This document shows, piece after piece, positions 34,085 to 41,251 of a DNA stretch of 41,251 bases. The notes under the pieces were generated by a model, which did no database searches, had not been told where the DNA came from, and saw only the letters and a list, made by a program, of their open reading frames with translations. Each line of letters opens with the position of its first letter. Position 1 is the first letter of the stretch. A program made the position numbers and the translations under genes. This DNA comes from Chloroflexota bacterium (GTDB lineage Bacteria > Chloroflexota > Anaerolineae > Promineifilales > Promineifilaceae), in NCBI GenBank assembly GCA_029559155.1, contig JAKQCM010000194.1:1-41251 (forward strand). The letters run 5' to 3'.

Positions 34085-37000
34085 TTAGGGCATTGTCCCG
34101 CCGCTAAAGTTATCGAAACGGCCGTTGCTCATGCTGTTCGTCGCGCCAATCCAACCACCGCCTTGGACCAGGTCGGCAGGCCAGGCCTTGCTTCCCTGAG
34201 CGATGTTGATCAGACCAACCAGCACGCCATTTTTGTATACCGATACCAGCCCATCTGCCTGCGCGCGCGCGCCCATCACATCGCCGGTGGCGTAAGCAAT
34301 CGGCAGGGTTATCTGGTCCACCCAGACTCCGCCAGGCGCTTTTGTGCGCACCGTGACGCCTGTTGAGGCGCGATAAAGCACGTTGATGGCGCTGGCATCG
34401 AGGCTGTTGGGATCTGTTCCATTAAACTTCAGCAGCAAGCCCTGCCACCGTGGAGTGATATTTGTGTTGCTGCCAACCCCAACGAGCGTCAGGTAAGCTT
34501 CTTGATTCGCGCCAAAGGGTGTTCGCCACCAGATGCTGCCGCTGGCGGTTTGCATTTGCACCGTATTGCTGTTGATGCGGAACTGGTTGGTGTTGGTAGC
34601 CCCCATCCAGTTAACGCCCAACGGCGTCGAAGCGCCTGCCCCGCGATTGAAGTTGTCGAGCAGCCCGGTTGTCGGGAACGAGAGTGTGTGCCCGTTTAGG
34701 ATCCCATCGGCGCGGGCGGCTGTGCCAGGTCCAATCTCATCGGCGCCAATCTCAAAACCGGCTCCGGATGGACGGCCGTCGCCGTCAATATCCACAGTTG
34801 GGGCATTGATTGCTCCCTTGGAAGCCGCGCCGGCAGCGTTGGCCGGTGAAGCCAGGGGAATGTGGTAGTCGCCCAGCAGATTTGCCGGCAAATCCACGGC
34901 CACGAGAATGGCCCCGACAAAGTTCGGGTTGTTGCGCCACACATTGAACGTCACCGAGGTGTCGTAAGTGGCGATGACGATCGGATCGGCGAGGACGTTG
35001 GTAGGGCTGGCGATGACGCCAAAGCCGGTTTGCAGCACCGAGTTTGTGGGCGAGAGCAGCCCTGTGCCATCCGCAGTGCCCAGGTCCCAATGATTGATGG
35101 TCGAGGCGTCACCGGGCAGGCCCAAACCAACCACGGTAGCCCCGGCGCGTGTGCCGGCGCGGTTATCCCAGAAGATGTTGTTGAACAACAGCGGGTCGCT
35201 GAAGATGGGTGAACCGCCGGGTAAGGTTGCTTGCAGCATGTCGCTGTTTTGGGATGTAGAGAGACCGGCCGGAGCGGGTTGGCCATTGCTGGTAACGGCC
35301 GTTGCCGTTGTCAGGTTCTTCATGATCGTGTTGTTATAAACCCGCACGTCCGGGGCGTCATTGAGGCCGATACCGCCGCCTTCGTGCGTGGAGACGTTGT
35401 TTACAATCATGTTGTTGTAAACATTCATCGGGTAGTTACCAGCCATCAGGAAACGCACCCCGCCGCCGTCATCGTTGGCCAGGTTGGCCTGAATCAGGTT
35501 GCCAAAGATGTCGACTGGACCGGAGCCTGGCGACAGAAGGGTGGGATCTGCCGGCAGTTCGCCCGCGATCATGATACCGCCGCCTTCGTCATAAGAGGCA
35601 TTGAAGTAAATGCGGTTGTCGTGGATAGAGCCATTGGGGCTGTAGCCGTAAACCGTCAACCCGCCGCCATATTCGGCCGAGAAGTTACCGCAAATATCGT
35701 TGTGGACCACCTCATAGTTGTCGGCGCCGGCGAAGAGGCCAATGCCGCCAGCCAGATTGGTGCCGCCGTTGGCGATGATGCGGTTGTTGGCGATACGCAC
35801 GTTCTCATTGTGGTTGTTGGTGTCTGGTGCTGGCAGATCAGGCGTGCCCAGGCGAACAGTGCCGTAAGCGCCGCCATTGTTCTGAATCATATTGTTTGTG
35901 ATCTGCAGATAGCGGGCATACCCGTTGGCAAAGACCGCCCCGCCTTGGGTGATCAGGTTCGGCGGCAAGCCGGTTGTTCCACCGCCAATGACGTTGATGT
36001 TACCGGGGAAACCCTGTTGATCGCCGCCGCGCAGGTCAAAGCCATCGATGCTGGCCTTGTAACCATCCGTAAAGTCGCCATCGTGGGCAAAGATGGATAC
36101 CACCGCGCCGTCGAAAACGGTTTGGTTTCCATCCCACGTCAGACCGTCCAGAGTCACATACCAGTTTGCGGCCACAACGCCATCACCGGCAAACGCGCCG
36201 CCGTCGATGATCGCGCCAGGAACAAAGGTAGTACCCTGGAAGCCGCCTGGCCCAACACCCTGCAGTTTGATCGGCGAATTGATAATCAGGTTTTCGTAAT
36301 ACGCGCCGCGCGGATTTGCACGGGGATTCGACAGGTCTGGTTGGCCGGGGTACACCACCACGAGGCTGTTATCATTGCCCACCTGCGCGGCGTCGATGGC
36401 GCTTTGAATGGTGGCATAGGTGTGGCCGGGGCCGACCTCGAACAAGTGCGGCAGGTAGCTGAGAATCACAATTGAACCGCCGCCAAAGTTGTCGAAGCGC
36501 GCATCGTTGATGTTGCTGTTTTGCGCGCCAACAAAACGAATACCCAAACGGCCGTTGCCTGCGGCATTGGTCCAGGGGTTTGGCCCGCTGGTCACATTAA
36601 CTGTGCCAATCTGAACGCCGTTTTTGTAGGCGATGACTGTGCCATCGGCCAAGGCGCGCGCGCCGAGTGTGTCGTTGGTCCCAAACGTCACGCCGCCAAA
36701 TGTGGCGCGCAGAACAACCGTGTTGGTTCCATTGGCCTTCGTGCGCACCTGCACGGAAGTCGGATTGGTGGCCTTGTAAGAGACTTCGATATAGGCCGAA
36801 GATGTCGAGGTCGGGTTCGGGTTGTTGCCGTTGCCGGTGATCTTGAGGAATAGACCCTGTTCAGAAGCAACCGGACTGACCTCGTTAAAGGTGAAGTACG
36901 CTTCCTGGTTGGCAGCGTAAACTGGGCCGCCACCCGCGTTGCCCGTCCAGCGCATCGTCCCGGTGCCGGTCACGCGAACACTGTTCGAATTGAGCGAAAA

Positions 37001-40000
37001 TGCGTTGTCGGCCGACCAATTTTGACCGATGCCATTCCGGTTGAAGGCATCGAGTACCGGTGTGCTGGGGAATGGACCAGCATTACTGCCCAACACATGG
37101 AAGGTCAGGCCGTTGATGGTGGATTGGCCATTGGCGGCTTTGATGGACAGTTGGTGCGGGCCGATAGGTGTGTCTACAGGCACGTTTGCAGTGATCTGGG
37201 TGTTGCTCCAGGCTGTCGTGGGCAGAATGATTGTGCCATCCAGGGTAACTTGTCCGGGCGTATCGCCAAAGCCAAAGCCGTTAATCGTGAAGGAGCCGCT
37301 GCCATTGACATAAGGCTGGGATACCGTGAAGAGCTGCGGCGTGGCTGAGTCGAGAGAACAACTGATTTGATTGACCTGTCCACCGGGCAGCTGCACGGAG
37401 ACTCCCACCTGTGTGGGGGCCAGGTCGGCGGGCACAAGTAAGCCGGGAATGGCTTCAAATTCAGCCGCAATGGTGCGGAACTGGGGTTTGTAGTTCAGGT
37501 TCAATTGACCCGGCGTGCCAGGATCGTTGCCCACAAACCGGTACAAATTGGCGCAAACGCCGGATGGGGTGGGGCAGTTGATCCGATTGGTGGAAGGCAG
37601 GAGGACATCCCAGAGGCCGTTGTAGTCTGATTCTACGGTGGTGACCAGTCGGTTGGTGTAATCGTAGATGCCGACGGGGGCAAAGGGAACGCCTGCTTTT
37701 TCGCCATACAGCAGCGATTGGGGGTTGCCGGAGAAGTTGAGATCGTCGACGATCAGACCCCAGAAGCGGCCTGGAACTGGGACATCGGTGAAGAGGTTGA
37801 AGGTGGGGACGATGGAACGGCCGTTATTCAACGGCACCAATTTCGTGTCGCACAAGGGCTTGGGCGTTCCTTCATAGGGCGACGTAATCCCTTCAAAGGT
37901 CGGGTTGAGTGTTGGTTCAGAGGCCGGCACGGTAACGCCGGGGATAAAGGTTGTGTTTGCCGGGTATCCATCCACGCCGTTGTTGGCCACGTCTACTGTG
38001 TGCAGCGGGCCGGCGCAGGCTGGCGGGGGTACCTGGGGAATGAACTGGTCGCCGTTACCGATGTTGATGTCTTCTTCACGAGTGACTTTGAATAACGGCC
38101 GTCCCAGCGCGTCATTGGGAATGGTTACTTCAACCAGATAATCGCGGCCGCCGGGCAGCGGCTCAAAAGCGCCGCCCACGCAGATCGGATTGGCCGGGTC
38201 TGTGGCATCCAGCGTGCCAGTGAAGCAGCCATCACCAAACCCATAGTTGCCATCAACAGACGCGCCAAAATTGGCGTCTGGCGTGCCCTGATCGGTGGCA
38301 TAGGTGCCAAACTGCACGCCCATCAGCGGTCCTTCCAGGCAATCGGCATTGGGATCGGTGGGCAGGACTTGCTGGTCGGCCGGATAAGTCAGGGGATTGC
38401 CATCGACGTCACGAGCTACACAGCCGGTCGGCCGCTCCCAGGTTTCGGTGACGTAGGTGTTGAGCAAATTCCCTCTGGCATAAGATCCATCCGGGTTCAG
38501 TTTGTACCGGCCGGTCGGATCGCAAGGGCCGCCCGTTGTACCGCAAGGCATTGGCTGGTACAGATTTACGGTTATATCGGAAATGCCGGGCTGCCAATCT
38601 TCGACAAAAGCGTAGCGGGCGTCCAGTTCGTTGCGTGTGGTGTCGTAACTGACTGTGCCAACGATGCCGCCGTTACGTGGATCGACGCCGTTGTTTCCCG
38701 TGGCATCGTAGGCGTGTACGCCCCAATCCAACCTGCCGGACAGGCCAATGATGGGCAGGACGCTAATATCGACGCCGGCTCCCAAAACTGTGGTGGGCGT
38801 GGCCTGGTTGTCGGCCTGGTATGTGACGCCGGTGGTGTAGTACAGGTCGTTATACGCCTCCATTACCAGCCATTGGGTCATGGGGTAAGCGTTTTCCATG
38901 ATGTAGTAGCCGGTCGCGTCGGTGGTAACGGCCGTTGCGCCACGGTCCATCAGCGAATTTTCGCGTTTGCGCATGGTCAGACCGAAGTTGGGAATGCCTG
39001 GTTCACCCGGATCCTTAACGCCGTTGCGATTCAGATCGTTGAAGACGTAACCATCATACTTGGTCCACCAGCCGGTCAGGGGCAAAATGCCCATGTCGAC
39101 TGTTTCGCCATTGCTCACAGTGACGTTGATCAGATCAAGAATGTAATTTTGTGGTTCGTCCCACCAGGTGAGGGTGTAGTTGCCGTCGGGCACGTTGGAA
39201 ATGTCAAACGCCCCATTGGCGTCTCCCTGACCCACATAAATGGCTGTATCGCCATTGGTCAGGTCGGTCAGGCTAATCCAGGGGTTTTCGATGGGCTGAT
39301 CGAGTTTCATGCCCGTCGAGCCACCCCAGATCGTTCCGGGCAAGCCGGTGCCGCCTTTGGGGGGAACATACACCTTAACCCCCTCAATCACGCCTTTGAT
39401 GTGTCCGCCTGGACCGGAAGGCAAGGCTGGGGTGGGGTGAACAAAACCAAAGATGATGGCCGGGAATGGCTCGCCGGCGACAATGAATTCGGTGTCCAGA
39501 CCGGTTGCCCCTTCCATGACCCAGGCGTCCCAGTCGTGGTTGCCTTCCAGGGTTGTCGTCTGAATCCAGTTCGTGCCGTCTGGGGCAACGGCCGAAAGGG
39601 CATAGCGGTTAGGCCCTAAATTGGGGATGATTAAATCCCCATTGGCGTCGCTGACACATTCGCCGCCAGTACCGGGAATAGGAATTGGGGCGTAGTCTGG
39701 CGGATCCAGAATAATCTGGCCGGAACCGTCTGTTTTATATTCGGTGCAGAGTGGATTGCCAAACACATCGGTGGTGACCTCTCCCAGGTAGTCGGCGATA
39801 TGGCCGACGAAGCCGGGCAGTCCGTGTTCCAGGGGAACGTCGGGAGCGCCGTTTGTGGGGGAAATATCTTCGAAGATAAAGGCGTGGATGGTGGCTGTGG
39901 GCAAAGGCTGGGGCTGTAACTCAACAGTAACCAGACCGCTATCCGGCAGGGGCATGGTGAAGTGAACGCCATCCAGTTTGTAGCCGTCGGCCAGGACAGA

Positions 40001-40414
40001 GATGAGGTAACGGCCGTCTGGTAAATTTAGGCTTGTGCCATTGACGCCATTAAAATCATCCTGGTTGCCCTGCGTGTAAACCGGACTGGAACCGGCAACG
40101 CCGGCAATTGAAGTCCACAAACAGGACCCTGGATACCCAGGATCGGCCGGTGAGCAGCCATCGGCCGGTGAACGTTGCGTCGTTACACCTGTGTTATCGA
40201 TATTGATGATGTATTTATACTCACCAATCGGGTCGCCCTTAATAACACCAACCCCACCAAAAGCCTTTGGCTCTGTGCGGGCGCTTATCACACTAAGCGA
40301 GAAGCTGTTAGTCGCAGCAGATACAGGCCGTACGGAAGGTGCAGACGTGGAAAAAAGACCAACCATCAAAATGGTCAGCCCTGCAAATAGGATAAAAACA
40401 GTTTTTCTAATCAT
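34085..40414 (-). CDS. Giant secreted surface protein: SdrD-B-like, IPT/TIG, beta-helix and two lectin-like domains
   Basis: A 2109-residue exported protein. Signal peptide ~1-34 (VFILFAGLTILMVGLFSTSA). The N-terminal half contains carboxypeptidase-regulatory/Cna-B-like and SdrD-B-like modules (NDLNRNGVKDPGEPGIPNFG near 455-475). An IPT/TIG domain follows (~1028-1108; FTINGFGFGDTPGQVTLDG), then a jellyroll lectin-like domain (~1118-1312), a right-handed parallel beta-helix (~1325-1885) with repeats such as NNRIIANGG, HDNRIYFNAS and YNNMIVNN, and a second copy of the lectin-like domain (~1922-2109). No sortase motif or C-terminal transmembrane anchor is seen. ATG at 40414 is preferred; TTG at 40417 is an alternative. 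AGGAG lies 9 bases before the ATG. It heads the oxidase gene group, so it may be the matrix or filament on which the oxidases sit (inference). Confidence 0.88.
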   Translation of the reverse strand: MIRKTVFILFAGLTILMVGLFSTSAPSVRPVSAATNSFSLSVISARTEPKAFGGVGVIKGDPIGEYKYIINIDNTGVTTQRSPADGCSPADPGYPGSCLWTSIAGVAGSSPVYTQGNQDDFNGVNGTSLNLPDGRYLISVLADGYKLDGVHFTMPLPDSGLVTVELQPQPLPTATIHAFIFEDISPTNGAPDVPLEHGLPGFVGHIADYLGEVTTDVFGNPLCTEYKTDGSGQIILDPPDYAPIPIPGTGGECVSDANGDLIIPNLGPNRYALSAVAPDGTNWIQTTTLEGNHDWDAWVMEGATGLDTEFIVAGEPFPAIIFGFVHPTPALPSGPGGHIKGVIEGVKVYVPPKGGTGLPGTIWGGSTGMKLDQPIENPWISLTDLTNGDTAIYVGQGDANGAFDISNVPDGNYTLTWWDEPQNYILDLINVTVSNGETVDMGILPLTGWWTKYDGYVFNDLNRNGVKDPGEPGIPNFGLTMRKRENSLMDRGATAVTTDATGYYIMENAYPMTQWLVMEAYNDLYYTTGVTYQADNQATPTTVLGAGVDISVLPIIGLSGRLDWGVHAYDATGNNGVDPRNGGIVGTVSYDTTRNELDARYAFVEDWQPGISDITVNLYQPMPCGTTGGPCDPTGRYKLNPDGSYARGNLLNTYVTETWERPTGCVARDVDGNPLTYPADQQVLPTDPNADCLEGPLMGVQFGTYATDQGTPDANFGASVDGNYGFGDGCFTGTLDATDPANPICVGGAFEPLPGGRDYLVEVTIPNDALGRPLFKVTREEDINIGNGDQFIPQVPPPACAGPLHTVDVANNGVDGYPANTTFIPGVTVPASEPTLNPTFEGITSPYEGTPKPLCDTKLVPLNNGRSIVPTFNLFTDVPVPGRFWGLIVDDLNFSGNPQSLLYGEKAGVPFAPVGIYDYTNRLVTTVESDYNGLWDVLLPSTNRINCPTPSGVCANLYRFVGNDPGTPGQLNLNYKPQFRTIAAEFEAIPGLLVPADLAPTQVGVSVQLPGGQVNQISCSLDSATPQLFTVSQPYVNGSGSFTINGFGFGDTPGQVTLDGTIILPTTAWSNTQITANVPVDTPIGPHQLSIKAANGQSTINGLTFHVLGSNAGPFPSTPVLDAFNRNGIGQNWSADNAFSLNSNSVRVTGTGTMRWTGNAGGGPVYAANQEAYFTFNEVSPVASEQGLFLKITGNGNNPNPTSTSSAYIEVSYKATNPTSVQVRTKANGTNTVVLRATFGGVTFGTNDTLGARALADGTVIAYKNGVQIGTVNVTSGPNPWTNAAGNGRLGIRFVGAQNSNINDARFDNFGGGSIVILSYLPHLFEVGPGHTYATIQSAIDAAQVGNDNSLVVVYPGQPDLSNPRANPRGAYYENLIINSPIKLQGVGPGGFQGTTFVPGAIIDGGAFAGDGVVAANWYVTLDGLTWDGNQTVFDGAVVSIFAHDGDFTDGYKASIDGFDLRGGDQQGFPGNINVIGGGTTGLPPNLITQGGAVFANGYARYLQITNNMIQNNGGAYGTVRLGTPDLPAPDTNNHNENVRIANNRIIANGGTNLAGGIGLFAGADNYEVVHNDICGNFSAEYGGGLTVYGYSPNGSIHDNRIYFNASYDEGGGIMIAGELPADPTLLSPGSGPVDIFGNLIQANLANDDGGGVRFLMAGNYPMNVYNNMIVNNVSTHEGGGIGLNDAPDVRVYNNTIMKNLTTATAVTSNGQPAPAGLSTSQNSDMLQATLPGGSPIFSDPLLFNNIFWDNRAGTRAGATVVGLGLPGDASTINHWDLGTADGTGLLSPTNSVLQTGFGVIASPTNVLADPIVIATYDTSVTFNVWRNNPNFVGAILVAVDLPANLLGDYHIPLASPANAAGAASKGAINAPTVDIDGDGRPSGAGFEIGADEIGPGTAARADGILNGHTLSFPTTGLLDNFNRGAGASTPLGVNWMGATNTNQFRINSNTVQMQTASGSIWWRTPFGANQEAYLTLVGVGSNTNITPRWQGLLLKFNGTDPNSLDASAINVLYRASTGVTVRTKAPGGVWVDQITLPIAYATGDVMGARAQADGLVSVYKNGVLVGLINIAQGSKAWPADLVQGGGWIGATNSMSNGRFDNFSGGTMP

Positions 40415-40419
40415 CAATT

Positions 40420-40485
40420 TTAACTCCTGCTATCTGTGTTCAAGTTAAAGCACAAAGGTAGGGGGCTGCTCTTTAAATATTTCAT
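40420..40485 (-). CDS. 21-codon leader ORF directly before the giant surface protein gene
   Basis: ATG at 40485 is preceded by a strong GGAGGTGTTG (spacing about 5) and opens a 21-residue frame (MKYLKSSPLPLCFNLNTDSRS) that ends in TAA 5 bases before the ATG of the surface protein gene. The AGGAG of the large gene lies inside the last codons of this frame, the arrangement expected of a translated leader that opens the downstream ribosome site. The peptide is not hydrophobic enough for a signal and has no recognised homologue. It could also be a chance frame with a good Shine-Dalgarno. Confidence 0.45.
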   Translation of the reverse strand: MKYLKSSPLPLCFNLNTDSRS

Positions 40486-41043
40486 CAACACCTCCGAATA
40501 ATGACCACATCGACATTTTGCAAACGGGATCGGCTTGAAGAATAGATTGACCTCGGGGAACACAAAGAAAGCATCTCGCCTTAAACGCGAAGAAGCCTGC
40601 GGTTTTAGCCACAAAACAGCATTTCGCTACAGCTATCCTCCCAGCAATCAAAGATTGGGGAGAAATTTATTTGGCAGGAGATTGCCTGGGGTTTCAAATC
40701 TTTTCCCTTTGCAGACTGCGGCGCAGTGAATGGACGCACGAGACAGCAGCCCATATGTAGCTGCCATGGACCTCGACCGCATTTTCAATCGCCTTATAAA
40801 TTAGTTATTGCTTCAATTACTTTGTGTTTATACGCTGGCTTTTACTTCTAAAATTGATCTTCTATAAGTTTAGGCGATTGACCCGGGTCTGTATATTCAC
40901 CTCTGTAGCTCATTTAGGGTCCAAAAAGAATCATTTATTGGGCCATATTGATAACAAAAGGTGTAGTACCCGAGTACTACAAGGGGGGATTTGTTTGAGG
41001 GGGGAGGGGGAGAGGATGCGAGGCCGACAGACTAGAGCCTGAC
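40486..41043. other. Long non-coding region upstream of the surface protein/oxidase genes
   Basis: About 560 bases with no supported gene. The base composition is more A/T-rich than the flanking genes and there is no ACGGCCGT. A possible -10 (TATAAA, minus strand, near 40827-40832) has no good -35. The right end has an inverted repeat (40963-40980) and a G-rich tract (40983-41010: runs of six, six and five G). It probably holds the promoter and regulator sites for the downstream locus and a long 5' leader. Confidence 0.5.
40963..40980. promoter_or_regulatory. Perfect inverted repeat GTAGTAC-N4-GTACTAC, candidate operator
   Basis: Two 7-base arms (40963-40969 and 40974-40980) around CCGA form an 18-base dyad. 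It lies 63 bases downstream of the stop of the LuxR-type gene and upstream of the surface protein gene. Dyads of this size are typical of dimeric regulator sites; a small transcript-end hairpin is the alternative, but no T-run follows. Confidence 0.4.
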
Positions 41044-41251
41044 TCAGTTCAGGCCAGAATTCCGCGCATATTGGGCTGCTTGCCGGCGATTTGTTAGATT
41101 TAACTTCAGCAATATATTGTGGACATGACGTTTAACGGTATTTTCTGACACAAAAAGAGTCGTGGCTATCTCAGCATTCGAGGCGCCAGTTGATAATTCT
41201 TGGAGCACCTCTTTCTCACGCGGAGTAAGGTTAGAAATATCTGTTTGCGGT
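41044..41251 (-). CDS. LuxR/NarL-type transcriptional regulator, C-terminal HTH only (cut by window edge)
   Basis: A frame entering from the right edge encodes 68 residues ending at TGA (41046-41044). It reads LTPREKEVLQELSTGASNAEIA, then LFVSENTVKRHVHNILLKLNLTNRRQAAQYARNSGLN, a complete GerE/LuxR-type helix-turn-helix with the usual recognition helix (SENTVKRHVHNI). The upstream part, where a receiver or sensor domain would lie, is outside the window. It stands on the same strand as, and directly before, the surface protein/oxidase locus, so it is the natural candidate for its activator. Confidence 0.88.
   Translation of the reverse strand, partial: PQTDISNLTPREKEVLQELSTGASNAEIATTLFVSENTVKRHVHNILLKLNLTNRRQAAQYARNSGLN

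Larger units (their letters stand above)
242..40017. repeat. Dispersed palindrome ACGGCCGT, at least ~60 copies across the window
   Basis: The first copy is at 242-249 and the last at 40010-40017. By eye at least about 60 exact copies occur, for example near 672, 2171, 3433, 4690, 7780, 9076, 10713, 12331, 16594, 21214, 23004, 25112, 28940, 31861, 34118, 35295 and 38931. Many are extended to AACGGCCGTT. Copies sit mostly inside genes, where they encode TAV, (N/D/Y)GR or RP, and two form the arms of the terminator at 18034-18061. At random an 8-mer of this composition should occur about once in a window of this size. Confidence 0.9.

Noticed and set aside
38369-39619. 416-codon plus-strand frame (and 35231-36475) opposite the giant surface protein
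   Set aside because: The minus-strand protein shows domain repeats across these regions; the antisense frames have none.
1-41251. CRISPR arrays, tRNA or rRNA genes, phage or integrative elements
   Set aside because: No regularly spaced repeats, no cloverleaf or rRNA signatures, and no integrase or phage gene were seen.

Overview
The window looks like chromosomal DNA of a filamentous or heterotrophic Chloroflexota bacterium (Anaerolineae/Ardenticatenia-like). This is an inference from gene content and style: long exported proteins with Thr/Pro linkers, SdrD-B-like, Ig-like and beta-helix modules, 5TM-LYT histidine kinases, and tungsten-type aldehyde:ferredoxin oxidoreductase. No rRNA, tRNA, CRISPR array or intact insertion sequence was found. 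The palindrome ACGGCCGT occurs at least about 60 times by eye, in genes and in intergenic DNA, far above chance for an 8-mer. It behaves like a genome-wide HIP1-type repeat.

Left part (1-20.9 kb), mostly housekeeping and metabolism. A C-terminal CDS scrap lies at the edge. It is followed by acetoacetyl-CoA synthetase (+), convergent with a minus-strand helicase pair: a DEAD-box RNA helicase, then a UPF1/IGHMBP2-like helicase. Both helicases appear to carry a DbpA-type RNA-binding module. The DEAD-box gene has a long leader with an extended -10 promoter and an intrinsic-terminator-like hairpin inside it. Next come an OmpR-type regulator with a degenerate receiver (+), rpsT with a UUG start, an overlapping glgB-manA pair, an aldehyde:ferredoxin oxidoreductase, a two-gene sensor-kinase operon, an orphan class I CoA-transferase alpha subunit, and 1-pyrroline-5-carboxylate dehydrogenase. 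Acetoacetyl-CoA synthetase, the CoA-transferase and P5C dehydrogenase suggest use of ketone/acyl acids and amino acids.

Right part (20.9-41.25 kb), an almost entirely exported and copper-related locus, all on the minus strand. In transcription order it holds: the C-terminal HTH of a LuxR-type regulator (cut by the window edge); a 21-codon leader ORF; a 2.1 kb-residue secreted surface protein; a Tat-exported multicopper-oxidase-like protein; a second multicopper-oxidase-like protein; a 1295-residue scaffold with a third, ligand-poor cupredoxin pair; a membrane-anchored small protein; a secreted subtilase; a paralogue of the small protein; a receiver-like protein without the phospho-acceptor Asp; a CopC-CopD fusion; and a histidine phosphatase translationally coupled to it.

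The most striking point is in the two adjacent oxidase-like proteins. One (32636-34012) has the HWH and HCH motifs with a type-1 site. The other (31273-32601) has HPH and HNH motifs without a type-1 site. Together, but not separately, they would make one complete set of multicopper-oxidase ligands. A working model is a heteromeric, surface-attached copper oxidase, supplied with copper by CopCD and processed by the subtilase. The substrate is unknown.
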